This document shows, one piece after another, positions 25,698 through 34,425 of a stretch of DNA of 64,000 bases. The position numbers were made by a program, and so were the translations under genes. Positions within the stretch are counted from its first letter, which is position 1. Every line of letters starts with the position of its first letter. A model generated the notes under the pieces. That model saw only the letters and a program-made list of their open reading frames with translations, was not told the DNA's origin and ran no database searches. This DNA comes from Bradyrhizobium sp. CB82 (GTDB lineage Bacteria; Pseudomonadota; Alphaproteobacteria; Rhizobiales; Xanthobacteraceae): the NCBI RefSeq assembly GCF_029714405.1, contig NZ_CP121650.1:3353001-3417000 (forward strand). Direction: 5' to 3'.

Positions 25698-28600
25698 TCA
25701 CCCCATCAAATCGTGATGGGAGGCGCGAGCGATTGCGTCATGAATCAGAGCCGCAGCCGAAGTGTCAGCGGCCTCCTGGCCCGGACCATGATCCGCTGCA
25801 GCGCCTGCAGCCTGATCGATCGATGAATGGAGAGGGAGCAACTCCGCGGTGTCGATGGCGTCCGAGCCTCTGGAATTGGGAATCTCGTGCCTGAAGTGGA
25901 AAGCGTCTTCAGGGCCCGGCACTGCGGGCAGAGGCGAGGTCAGGAGCAAGTGTGCGGGATCGGATAATTCGGGATGGTCCGCGCCGGCGGCCTGAAGAGA
26001 CGCAATGGTGCGCTCGAGTGCACCGGAGAGCGAGGCGACCGCGGAGGAAAAAACAAAACAGTCGCCGCCGTTGTTCGTCCAGTGTCCATCGCCGCGCGCA
26101 TCGCTTGCATTGAACCCATTGATCGTTTCGGGTCCGGACTTTTCCTGGACGATGTCATCGCCGCTCTTATCGGCCGTCACCACGTTGCCGGTATTCGCGC
26201 CGGTCACGTCGGCATTCGTTGGGACAGGACTGACTGCCGCTTGAGGTGTCGGGTTGCCGTCGCCTCCACTCGTTGCGGTATCATGTTGCGACGCTCCGTC
26301 GATTGGTGGCGAAGCCGCTTGCGTTGCGGCGGTCGGGCTGTCGAAGCCCTGAAAGCCTGCGCCGTGGATGGTAATCGTCACAGCCTGCGTGGTGCCGTCG
26401 ATGGTGGTCACCCTGAAGGTGTCTGTCAGCGTGTCGCAGGCCTTGAGTGCCTGCACCGCGCAGTTGTCTTCGTCGAGCGTGTAGGTCCACACGCCCGACG
26501 CCGTCATCGTGAAGGTGCCGTAGCCGTGCGTGCTCCATTTTGGCTCGCAAACCACCGTGAACGTGTTGGCTGGATTGTCGACGTCAGTGTCGGTGAGTGT
26601 ACCGGTCGCAATCGGCGCTCCCTGTGTCTTGCAGTCGGGCTCGGTGACCGAGCCGGTCGTGGTGCCGGAGACGATTGCTGGGTCGTTGGCGCCGTGGATT
26701 GTGATCGTCACGACCTGTGGGGTGCCGTCAATGGTGGTCACCGTAAAGGTATCGGTGAGCTTGTCGCAGACATTGAGCGCCTGCACCGCACTGTTGCTGT
26801 TGTCGAGCGTGTAGGTCCACACACCCGCAGCCGTCATCGTGAAAGTGCCGTAGCCGCCCGTGCTGGCCTCGGGCGAGCATACCGCCGTGAACGTGTTGGG
26901 CGGATTGTCGACGTCGGTGTCGGTGAGTGTGCCGGTCGCAGTCGGTGTTCCCGGCTTGCAGCCGGCCGCCTCGGTGACCGCGCTGGTCGTCGTGCCGGAG
27001 ATGATGGCGGGGTCGTTGGCGCCATGGATGGTGATCGTCACCACCTGTGCTGTGCCATCGATGGTGGCTACGGTGAACGTGTCGGTCAGGGTGTCGCCGA
27101 CGTTGAGCGCTTGCACTGCGCAATTCTTGTTGTCGAGCGTGTAGGTCCAGACGCCCGTCGCCGTGATCGAGAAGGTACCGTAGCCGTGCTCGCTGCACTT
27201 TGGCACGCCAATCGCCGTGAACGTGTTGGCTGGATTGTCGACGTCGGTGTCGGTGAGCGTGCCGGTCACAATCGATGTTTCCGGTTTGCAGCCGGCGGCT
27301 TCGGTCACTGATCCGGTCGTGTCACCCGAGACGATGGCGGCATCGTTGGTGCCATGAATGGTGATCGTCACCACCTGCGGCGTACCGTCGACGGTGGTTA
27401 CGGTGAAGGTGTCGGTGAGGGTATCCCCGACGTTCAGTGCTTGTACCTTGCTGTTGGTGTTGTCGAGTGTGTAAGTCCAGACGCCGGCCGCCGTCATGGT
27501 GAAGGTACCATAGCCGCCTGTGCTCGCTTTTGGCGAACTGATCGCCGTGAAGGTATTGGCGGTATTGTCGACGTCGGTGTCGGTGAGTGTGCCGGTTGCG
27601 CTCGGTATGCCGGGTGTCGCATTGGCAACGCCGCTGGCTTCGATCGACGAGCCGGTCGCGGGGCCGGAGATGATGGCGGCGTCGTTGACGCCATCGATGG
27701 TGATCGTGAAAGTCTGACTAACGGAGAGGTTGCCGTCCGACACCGTGATATCGAAGGCATCGGTCGTGGGCGCCGTCAACGCGTTGATCGCGTCACTATT
27801 CGGCACGAAAGTGTAGGCGCCGCTCGCACTGTTGACATAGAGCGTTCCATAAGGACTGTCCTTGGACACATCGTATGTCACTCCAGCCACCACAGTATTG
27901 CCGGCGGTCCCGCCGCTGATGCCGAAGGTCAGTGGCGTGCCGTCAATACTGCTGGCACTGAACGTTCCGCTGGTCGCGGTGAAAGTGTCAAACACCACCG
28001 TGTCGTGTTCGGTCGGTCCCGCCTGCAAATTGAGCGTCGGCGGATGAATGATCGGATTATCGGGAATCGGGACGGTGCTCGGCAGCACGATTGGAAGCGC
28101 ATGTTGCTGTGCGGGACCGTCGGGCTCTGTGAAATTGATCGGTTCCGGCGACAACGACTCGACGGGCGGAGGCGTGCTGGAGCCCTTTGGGGCCACCTCT
28201 TTCGAGAGGTTGGCCCATACCTCATGTTGGGCCTCCCGCAGTTCCTCCATGCGAGCCGCGGTATTGACGACCTGGCTGACGCTGATCGCGGACCCGGCTT
28301 TGTTGAGCACAACCGTTTCGCCGGGATCCTCGATGACGATATGTCGCGGAACTGCCTCCTTGGTCACGAGTTCGAAGATGCCGTGCTCGAGGTCCTTGTA
28401 TGTGATCCTGTCATTATCCAGGAGCGTGATGTTCGGGTCCGCGGCCTCGGCATCCTTCAACATCGAGAAGGTCAGTGCTGCGAGCGTGAGCATTCCGAAG
28501 CCGCCCGTATGAATCCGACCTTGAATGCCACCAAAGGGCGTGTCGATCCGCAGGGCGCCACTTCGTGCCCACCTGCCGGCAACAAACGCAAAGATCCCTC

Positions 28601-28910
28601 TGGATATGGTGAGCAGGGCTGAACAGGACCTGTCGTCGAGACCACAGACGAATTCGCTCAGCTCGATACGAGTGTCGCCGGAGAGGTTGAAGACAGTATC
28701 GTCGATGAAGCGAAGACCAATCCGGCCGTCGGCGTCAGTCTCGATCACGTCGCCTTGGCAGATGGGATCGCCCACCATGATTTGAGTGGCGAGACCGCTT
28801 CCACGGCGGATCGTCGCACAACCGAGCGCGCTGTGAACGGTGCCGACAATTTGGAGAGGAGGGACAACACAGGCCTCGTCTCCGGCCTCGGTGCCGAACG
28901 CAATTGACAT
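25698..28910 (-). CDS. FecR-domain protein with four VCBS repeats
   Basis: 1070 aa. Residues 20-155: FecR-like domain (VGDPICQGDVIETDADGRIG, LRFIDDTVFNLSGDTRIELS, FAFVAGRWA). About 300-407: cadherin-like domain (GTPLTFGISGGTAGNTVVAG; SPYGTLYVNSASGAYTFVPN). 408-850: four VCBS repeats of 110 residues (TGTLTDTDVDN, GVWTYTLDN, GDTLTDTFTV, VVTITIHG). 850-1070: low-complexity tail. No classical signal peptide; FecR plus VCBS suggests a large surface or secreted protein, perhaps a type I secretion substrate, but no secretion genes are adjacent. Repeats 2-4 carry 3-4 cysteines each, repeat 1 none. Divergent from a second FecR gene. Confidence 0.85.
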   Translation of the reverse strand: MSIAFGTEAGDEACVVPPLQIVGTVHSALGCATIRRGSGLATQIMVGDPICQGDVIETDADGRIGLRFIDDTVFNLSGDTRIELSEFVCGLDDRSCSALLTISRGIFAFVAGRWARSGALRIDTPFGGIQGRIHTGGFGMLTLAALTFSMLKDAEAADPNITLLDNDRITYKDLEHGIFELVTKEAVPRHIVIEDPGETVVLNKAGSAISVSQVVNTAARMEELREAQHEVWANLSKEVAPKGSSTPPPVESLSPEPINFTEPDGPAQQHALPIVLPSTVPIPDNPIIHPPTLNLQAGPTEHDTVVFDTFTATSGTFSASSIDGTPLTFGISGGTAGNTVVAGVTYDVSKDSPYGTLYVNSASGAYTFVPNSDAINALTAPTTDAFDITVSDGNLSVSQTFTITIDGVNDAAIISGPATGSSIEASGVANATPGIPSATGTLTDTDVDNTANTFTAISSPKASTGGYGTFTMTAAGVWTYTLDNTNSKVQALNVGDTLTDTFTVTTVDGTPQVVTITIHGTNDAAIVSGDTTGSVTEAAGCKPETSIVTGTLTDTDVDNPANTFTAIGVPKCSEHGYGTFSITATGVWTYTLDNKNCAVQALNVGDTLTDTFTVATIDGTAQVVTITIHGANDPAIISGTTTSAVTEAAGCKPGTPTATGTLTDTDVDNPPNTFTAVCSPEASTGGYGTFTMTAAGVWTYTLDNSNSAVQALNVCDKLTDTFTVTTIDGTPQVVTITIHGANDPAIVSGTTTGSVTEPDCKTQGAPIATGTLTDTDVDNPANTFTVVCEPKWSTHGYGTFTMTASGVWTYTLDEDNCAVQALKACDTLTDTFRVTTIDGTTQAVTITIHGAGFQGFDSPTAATQAASPPIDGASQHDTATSGGDGNPTPQAAVSPVPTNADVTGANTGNVVTADKSGDDIVQEKSGPETINGFNASDARGDGHWTNNGGDCFVFSSAVASLSGALERTIASLQAAGADHPELSDPAHLLLTSPLPAVPGPEDAFHFRHEIPNSRGSDAIDTAELLPLHSSIDQAAGAAADHGPGQEAADTSAAALIHDAIARASHHDLMG

Positions 28911-29048
28911 AGGCTTCGACCTCGCCTGCTACGAAAACTCAGGCCGGCGCGGTGCCGCAGTGTTTGCTCTGGTCTGACCTCGCTACGAGATCAAAATGCT
29001 CTCGCGCCGGCAGCCCTAGGGTTTGCCCGCTGCAATCTGCTGATCGAA

Positions 29049-29084
29049 ATTACCAGTCACTTCAAGATTACCAGTCACTTCAAG
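29049..29084. repeat. Perfect 18-bp tandem duplication
   Basis: ATTACCAGTCACTTCAAG occurs twice without a gap in the 400-bp region between the divergent FecR genes. It could be a recent slippage event or paired binding sites. The rest of 28911-29311 is AT-rich near 29140-29220 and holds no gene. Confidence 0.7.
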
Positions 29085-29311
29085 AGAGGGAGTAGCTCGC
29101 GAGCGCTGACATGAACCCCCGCCGCGAGACATCTCCATCCAGCGCTTCAAATTCCTAATCAGACGAATTTGATTAATGGCATTCACGCGATATCGGCGAT
29201 AACCTAGAACCTTAAGCTAAATTGAACAACACATTTGTATGTATTGCTGCCGCGCTTCGTGGTCCAAAAAAGGACAGCGATAGCGACACGATCTTCTCAG
29301 AAGGGGGGATC

Positions 29312-29962
29312 ATGTGCACACATATGACACCTGGATTGGTGGCCGCCCTCGTCTTGGCGCTGGCCAGTCTTTTGCCGGGTACGGCGCGCGCGCAAACCGA
29401 TTCCGCCAAGCCCGCTGTAGCGGACTCGTCGACCAAACCCATTGGGAAGGTTGTGGCGGTCACCGGTTCAGTCATGATCGAACATGTGGGCGCCGTGGTC
29501 GTTCAGGCCAATACCTCAGATGAGCGCAGTCGAACCAAGATCGGTGATCTCGTATATCAGGGGGACGTGGTGCGGACCGGGCCGGATGGTCGGGTCGGCA
29601 TCAACTTCACCGATGGCGCCTCGTTCAATCTATCGAGCAACGCGCGCATGGTTCTGGACGAGTATGTGTACGACCCAAATGGGAAGTCCAACTCGACGCT
29701 TTTTAGCCTCGCCAAGGGAACGTTCACCTTCGTTGCCGGGAACGTTGCCAAGACGGGCGACATGAAGATCGACACGCCCGTCGCAACAATGGGCATCCGG
29801 GGGACCACGCCCCATGTGGAGATCTCCGACAATGGGACGGTAAATTTCTCGACACTCATTGAAGAAGGCAAGAGCAAGACTGGCAAGAAGCCCGCCACGG
29901 CAGTCCCATCCGGACAGAAAGCCGAACGCAAACTCAACTTGAACATCTGCCGACGGTGCTAG
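29312..29962 (+). CDS. Exported FecR-domain protein
   Basis: 216 aa from ATG 29312, preferred because AAGGGGGG lies 3-4 bp upstream and a signal peptide follows at once (GLVAALVLALASLLPGTARA, cleavage near residue 28). FecR domain: IGDLVYQGDVVRTGPDGRVG, INFTDGASFNLSSNARMVLD, FTFVAGNVAKTGDMKIDTPV, ATMGIRGTTPHVEI. It shares the domain with the divergent VCBS protein. The tail is Lys-rich (EEGKSKTGKKPA). It lacks the transmembrane anchor of the iron-dicitrate sensor FecR, so it is a stand-alone domain. Confidence 0.85.
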   Translation: MCTHMTPGLVAALVLALASLLPGTARAQTDSAKPAVADSSTKPIGKVVAVTGSVMIEHVGAVVVQANTSDERSRTKIGDLVYQGDVVRTGPDGRVGINFTDGASFNLSSNARMVLDEYVYDPNGKSNSTLFSLAKGTFTFVAGNVAKTGDMKIDTPVATMGIRGTTPHVEISDNGTVNFSTLIEEGKSKTGKKPATAVPSGQKAERKLNLNICRRC

Positions 29963-30012
29963 GAAGATTCATCAGCAACGAAGTCCCCAAGTTTCGCGAT
30001 CGGGACCCTGAT

Positions 30013-30873
30013 ATGAAGCGTGCGAGAGGAAGAACCACCGGCTGTGGGGCGTTGTGTCTCATCCTGCTGTTGCTCGGGCTGCCGGCGGGGGCGCAGACTC
30101 CGAAGGAGGATGGGAGCTATCTCAAGACGGTCGAGCTCTGCAACAGCGCGGAGCACGCGCCGCTCGAAACGCGAATTGGTGGTTGCACGGCATTCATCAA
30201 CGCACATCAAGGCGCGACGAAGGCGTTGGCCATAGCTTATAACAATCGTGGCAATGCTTATGCCGAAACGGGAGACTATGACCGCGCCATCCGCGATTTC
30301 GATCAATCGATCGAGCTCAATCCAGCCTATAGCAAGCCTTTCAACAATCGCGGCGTGGCCTATTTGAGGAAGGGCGAATACGACCTTGCGATCAAGGCGC
30401 TCGATGAGGCCATCAAGCTCGACCCCAACTATGTCGACGCATATTTCAACCGCGCCGCGGCCCATCTGAAGAAGAACGAGTACGATCACGCCACACGAGA
30501 CTATGATGAGGTCATCCGGCTCCAGCCGAATTTGGATGCTGTGTGGAACGCCCGCTGCTGGGCCCGTGCCATGACCGGTGTGCTGCAGGCGGCGCTGGAG
30601 GATTGCAACAAGGCCATTCAGCTGGCAGCGAACAACGCCGCGGCTCATGACTCGCGCGGGCTGATTCATCTCAAGATGGGTCAATGGAGTGCGGCTATCG
30701 ATGACTATAGTTCTGCGCTGCGCCTTGCCCCGAATATGGCAAGTGCGCTCTACGGACGCGGACTTGCCCGGCTCAGGCAGGGCGACAAGGCGGGAGGCGA
30801 TACGGATCTTTCGGCGGCCGAAAGGATTCAGGACGGGATCGGCGAGGACTTCGGGCGTTATGGTGTGCGATAG
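30013..30873 (+). CDS. Exported TPR-repeat protein
   Basis: 286 aa from ATG 30013. Signal peptide (10-30, CGALCLILLLLGLPAGAQT), then about six TPR units (ALAIAYNNRGNAYAETGDYD; PAYSKPFNNRGVAYLRKGEY; PNYVDAYFNRAAAHLKKNEY; AHDSRGLIHLKMGQWSAAID). Only 50 bp after the FecR gene, same strand, probably one transcript. TPR/FecR pairs in rhizobia are usually envelope-associated; role unknown. Confidence 0.85.
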   Translation: MKRARGRTTGCGALCLILLLLGLPAGAQTPKEDGSYLKTVELCNSAEHAPLETRIGGCTAFINAHQGATKALAIAYNNRGNAYAETGDYDRAIRDFDQSIELNPAYSKPFNNRGVAYLRKGEYDLAIKALDEAIKLDPNYVDAYFNRAAAHLKKNEYDHATRDYDEVIRLQPNLDAVWNARCWARAMTGVLQAALEDCNKAIQLAANNAAAHDSRGLIHLKMGQWSAAIDDYSSALRLAPNMASALYGRGLARLRQGDKAGGDTDLSAAERIQDGIGEDFGRYGVR

Positions 30874-31037
30874 ATGCACAAGCTCTGACTCCCAATCGTC
30901 CGCGTGCCGCGGCAAGCGGGCAGCGTCAGACGCCGGGGATGCCTGCCAATGACCCGTTTCGGAAGTCGGCACCGGTCGAGCAGCAGCTCGATATGCTTCG
31001 ATGTGAGGGACTGAGACTAAGGCGGATGGGTGGCCTG

Positions 31038-31334
31038 ATGTACGTGTTCATTCGAAAGTACACCAAGGTCCGTTCGGTTGCGGATGCTGCTCGCCGCGCA
31101 AAGAGCGGCGTTGGTCGGATCCTGAGGGAATCGCGCGGATTCAAATCATATTATATGCTGGATGGGGGCGAAGGCGTTGGTGTCGCGGTGATGATTTTCG
31201 AGGACCGCGAAAGCGCCAATGCGGCGAACAGCAGAGTGCTGGACTTTGTTCAAGCAAGCCTGCATGACCTTGATCTGGGGAGCCCCGAGATCATCGCCGG
31301 CGAAGTTTTGGTGAACATAGAAGCTGATGCGTAG
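31038..31334 (+). CDS. Small alpha/beta protein, possible dimeric-barrel fold
   Basis: 98 aa from ATG 31038 (alternatives at 31026 and 30939). MYVFIRKYTKVRSVADAARR, GRILRESRGFKSYYMLDGGE, VAVMIFEDRESANAANSRVL: the order strand-helix-strand-strand-helix with F-x-S-Y-Y resembles antibiotic-biosynthesis-monooxygenase-like dimeric barrels that handle small substrates or heme. Family assignment is tentative. Same strand as the TPR gene, 165 bp after it. Confidence 0.6.
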   Translation: MYVFIRKYTKVRSVADAARRAKSGVGRILRESRGFKSYYMLDGGEGVGVAVMIFEDRESANAANSRVLDFVQASLHDLDLGSPEIIAGEVLVNIEADA

Positions 31335-31404
31335 TTGTCCTTGAAGGCCACTCACTCCGCTACATGCGCGAGCACGCCGGGGGCACGCGCCAACGCCAGC
31401 CCCC

Positions 31405-34197
31405 TCACGGACTGCTCGATTGCCGGCGGATGTCTTCAAGCAGGCTGCGCATCGCCTCGATCTCCTTGCCGAAGCCTGCCCAATCACCGGACTTCAACCG
31501 CTCCATGGCCTGACCGTAGTGAGCGAGTGCCTCTTGTGCGCGTGCTGCCGCGGCCCCATCGCCAGGCGTTTCCGCGGTCCCACCCGGCGCTGCCGTTGAG
31601 GGCCCGCTGTTCGCGAAGAGCGCCGACAAGGCTTGCTCGAGCGTTTCCTTCATGACGACGTGCTCGCCATAGGCGGCAATCACTCGTTTCAGCTCCGGCA
31701 AGTGTCCTTGCTCGGCCCGCAGATATAGTGGCGACACGTAGAGGATGGAGTTCTCGATCGGGATCACGAGCAGGTTTCCTCTGATCACCCGCGATCCCAT
31801 CTGGTTCCATAGCGAGATCTGCTGGGATATCTCCGTGTTCTGATGAATGCGCGCCTCGATCTGAAACGGTCCGTAGACCAGCTTCTCCTTGGGAAATTCG
31901 TACACGATCAGCTTGCCATAGCCGGGCTCATCGCAGCGCGCGGCGAGCCATGCGATCATGTTGTCGCGGCGGCTCGGTACCATCGGGATCATCAGAAAGA
32001 ACTCGGCTTGCGCTTCGCCAGGCAGTCGCATGATGATGTAGTAGGGCGCCATCGCGGTCGTGCCGTCCATTGAAGAGACGCCATCGCCGGCCGGCTGGCG
32101 CGGGAATTGCCAGAGGTCCTCGCGGTTGTAGAAAACATCGGCAGATTCCATGTGATAGGTTTGGAAAAGCCGAGCCTGGATGAGGAAGAGGTCCTCGGGA
32201 TAGCGAATGTGCCTTTGCAGATCGGGAGGCATTGCGGTGAACGGCTTGAAGAGAGCCGGGAAAATTCGACGATAGGTCGCGGCGATCGCGTCCGCCTGGT
32301 CCATCAGATAGAAGTCGACCGTGCCGTTATAGGCATCGATGATCACCTTTACCGAATTTCTGATGTAGTTGAGATTGTGGCCGGACGCACGCTGCGCATA
32401 GGGAAAATATTCGCTGGTCGTGTAGGCGTCCTGAATCCAGAACATCCGGCCCTCGCTGACGACAAGGTAGGGATCGCGATCCAGAATCAGGAACGGGGCA
32501 ATCGTGCCGACCCGCTCCTGGATGTTGCGCCGGATCATGATCCGGCTGCCGTAGCCGATGTAGTCTGAAAGAAACAGGTTCACGTCGTTGAAGTAGTGGG
32601 CGAAGATCAGTCGCCGAAACAAGCTCGACAGCGGGACGCCGCCGGCGCCGTCATATGACGCGTAGACGTTGTCCTTTCCCTTGGGATAATCGAACTCCGG
32701 CACGGTTGCCTTGACGATGACGTAGTCGTCGGTCTGCTGCCCGTAGTAGATGCGCGGCTCGCGAATGTCGGGACCTCCCTGTGCAACCGGAGGAACATCG
32801 TGCAGGTAGAGGAGCGGAAGCCCTTCGCTGCTCTTCTGGGTGACGGGACTCAGCACCGCACCATTGCCGTGGGTGAACAGGATGTGACGGTTGACCCAGG
32901 TCTGCGCGTTAGGCGGCAGAAGCTCGGAATTCAACTCGCGCGCCGAGAGGATCACGCTCTGGTAGGTGCCGCCGAGCCAGTAGCGGTCGACATCGAGGTT
33001 ACGCAGCTTGTAGTAGGTACGGATCTCCTGCAATTGCGCGTAGGTGTCGGCCAGTGGTTGCCAATCCCACAGCCTTATGTTCTCGATCGTGGCCTTGTTG
33101 GCCTCGAGCGCGCTGAAGGTCAGCGTCTGGTCCGCAGGGAACGGCTTCGGTGAGATCCGATTGAGATTATAGGCCTCCCGGGTCAGCGCGATGTTGCGCT
33201 CGATATAGGGACGCTCCCAGTCCAGCTCGTTCGGCTTGACGTAGAAGCGCTGAAAAACTGCGGGGATGATGCCCGATAGCAGGAAAGCAGCGCCGAACAG
33301 CAGTGCGATCGCGGCGGTGGGGAGGCTGTAGGTGCGGACCGACAGGTTCGCCCATGCGGCCAAGGCGGCGACGATCGAGAGCGCGATGAGGATCCAAAGG
33401 ACCGGCAATTCGACATTGACGTCAGTATAGCCTGCGCCGACCACTACGCCGTTGTCGCCGAACAGCAGGTGGTAGCGGTCGAGGCCGTAGGACCACGCTT
33501 TCACGCCGAAGAACAGGCCGAGCAGCGCCGAACCGTGGGAGATCGCGGCCGGCGACATTCGGTGGGCCCGGTCCTCGATGTCGCCATGCACCCAATAGAC
33601 AAATCCGGCGAGCAGTGCGCTCATGACGAGCGTCAGCATTGCCCAGTTCTTGAAGGCGACAAACGCGGGCAGGGAGAAGAGGTAGAAACCGATATCCTTG
33701 CCGTATAGGGGATCATTGCTCCCGTAGGGCACCTGATAGATGAACCGGAGGAGCGTGCTCCAGTTGCCGACCTCGCCCCAGGCGACAAGCAAGGCGAACA
33801 GGCTGCTGCTGGCGGCGATCACTTTACGCCACGGCAGTCGCTCGCGCAGGAATTCAAGCGGATCAGGCTGAGCCACAGCCGCGGCAAGTGTTGGGACAAA
33901 GGCCGCAGGCAACCGGCTTCGCCGCCCGGCAAGACCAAGCGCAATCCGGGCGTTCACCCACAAGGCGGTCGCAGTCGCTGCGAAAACGGCGAGGAAGCCA
34001 GCGGTTTTGGCGCCGATCGTGATCCAGAAGACCTGCTTGTAGCCGACCGAGGCGAACCACATCCAGTCGACCAGGACGTCGCTCAGGAGAGCGAGCAGGA
34101 TCAGGCCAATGACGACGGCGATGGCCGCGATAATGAACCCTGCCGCAACACTGCGCCGCGGCGCCTTCTGGCCGGGTCCGGCGATCCCCATCGTCAT
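31405..34197 (-). CDS. UPF0182 family integral membrane protein
   Basis: About 930 aa from ATG 34197 (other starts 34242, 34191). The N-terminal third has about seven to eight membrane helices (RSVAAGFIIAAIAVVIGLIL; VFWITIGAKTAGFLAVFAAT; NWAMLTLVMSALLAGFVYWV and others). The large extracytoplasmic part contains the family hallmarks WDWQPLADTYAQLQEIRTYY, VNRHILFTHGNGAVLSPV, RRNIQERVGTIAPFL and LIVYEFPKEKLVYGPFQIEA. Length agrees with UPF0182 (about 900-1000 aa). Function unknown. Monocistronic; C-terminal tail is a short helix rich in Ala/Glu. Confidence 0.93.
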   Translation of the reverse strand: MTMGIAGPGQKAPRRSVAAGFIIAAIAVVIGLILLALLSDVLVDWMWFASVGYKQVFWITIGAKTAGFLAVFAATATALWVNARIALGLAGRRSRLPAAFVPTLAAAVAQPDPLEFLRERLPWRKVIAASSSLFALLVAWGEVGNWSTLLRFIYQVPYGSNDPLYGKDIGFYLFSLPAFVAFKNWAMLTLVMSALLAGFVYWVHGDIEDRAHRMSPAAISHGSALLGLFFGVKAWSYGLDRYHLLFGDNGVVVGAGYTDVNVELPVLWILIALSIVAALAAWANLSVRTYSLPTAAIALLFGAAFLLSGIIPAVFQRFYVKPNELDWERPYIERNIALTREAYNLNRISPKPFPADQTLTFSALEANKATIENIRLWDWQPLADTYAQLQEIRTYYKLRNLDVDRYWLGGTYQSVILSARELNSELLPPNAQTWVNRHILFTHGNGAVLSPVTQKSSEGLPLLYLHDVPPVAQGGPDIREPRIYYGQQTDDYVIVKATVPEFDYPKGKDNVYASYDGAGGVPLSSLFRRLIFAHYFNDVNLFLSDYIGYGSRIMIRRNIQERVGTIAPFLILDRDPYLVVSEGRMFWIQDAYTTSEYFPYAQRASGHNLNYIRNSVKVIIDAYNGTVDFYLMDQADAIAATYRRIFPALFKPFTAMPPDLQRHIRYPEDLFLIQARLFQTYHMESADVFYNREDLWQFPRQPAGDGVSSMDGTTAMAPYYIIMRLPGEAQAEFFLMIPMVPSRRDNMIAWLAARCDEPGYGKLIVYEFPKEKLVYGPFQIEARIHQNTEISQQISLWNQMGSRVIRGNLLVIPIENSILYVSPLYLRAEQGHLPELKRVIAAYGEHVVMKETLEQALSALFANSGPSTAAPGGTAETPGDGAAAARAQEALAHYGQAMERLKSGDWAGFGKEIEAMRSLLEDIRRQSSSP

Positions 34198-34343
34198 GTC
34201 CGCACTATAGCAGAACGGCGGCCGCGGCGGCGCTCCGTGCACGTGCGGCCGATAGAGCGAACTGCCGACAGGCCGGAGGGGAACTGGCCGTTCGGGAACG
34301 GTGGTGCGGCGCAGCGAGCGCAGGTCAAATCAATCCGACAGCA

Positions 34344-34358
34344 TTAACAAGTCCTTAA
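34344..34358 (+). promoter_or_regulatory. CtrA-like box before the 1251-aa TPR gene
   Basis: TTAACAAGTCCTTAA, an exact TTAA-N7-TTAA, 67 bp upstream of the ATG at 34426. A further TTAA follows 11 bp later. It suggests that this TPR gene belongs to the same regulon as the flagellar operons. Confidence 0.5.
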
Positions 34359-34425
34359 TTGGCGAAACCTTAAAGTCGAGCACGGCCGGCCCCCATTGCC
34401 GGCATGAATCGTCGGACCGGATGAA

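Noticed and set aside
26361..27689. Repeats considered as a CRISPR or satellite array
   Set aside because: Period is about 330 bp and the units are in-frame protein repeats (VCBS).
25974..28622. Long plus-strand frames opposite the VCBS protein
   Set aside because: Antisense mirror of the VCBS repeats; the repetitive pattern follows from the real gene.
25698..28910. FecR/VCBS protein as a confirmed type I secretion system substrate
   Set aside because: No ABC exporter, membrane fusion protein or RTX nonapeptides (GGxGxDxxx) visible nearby.
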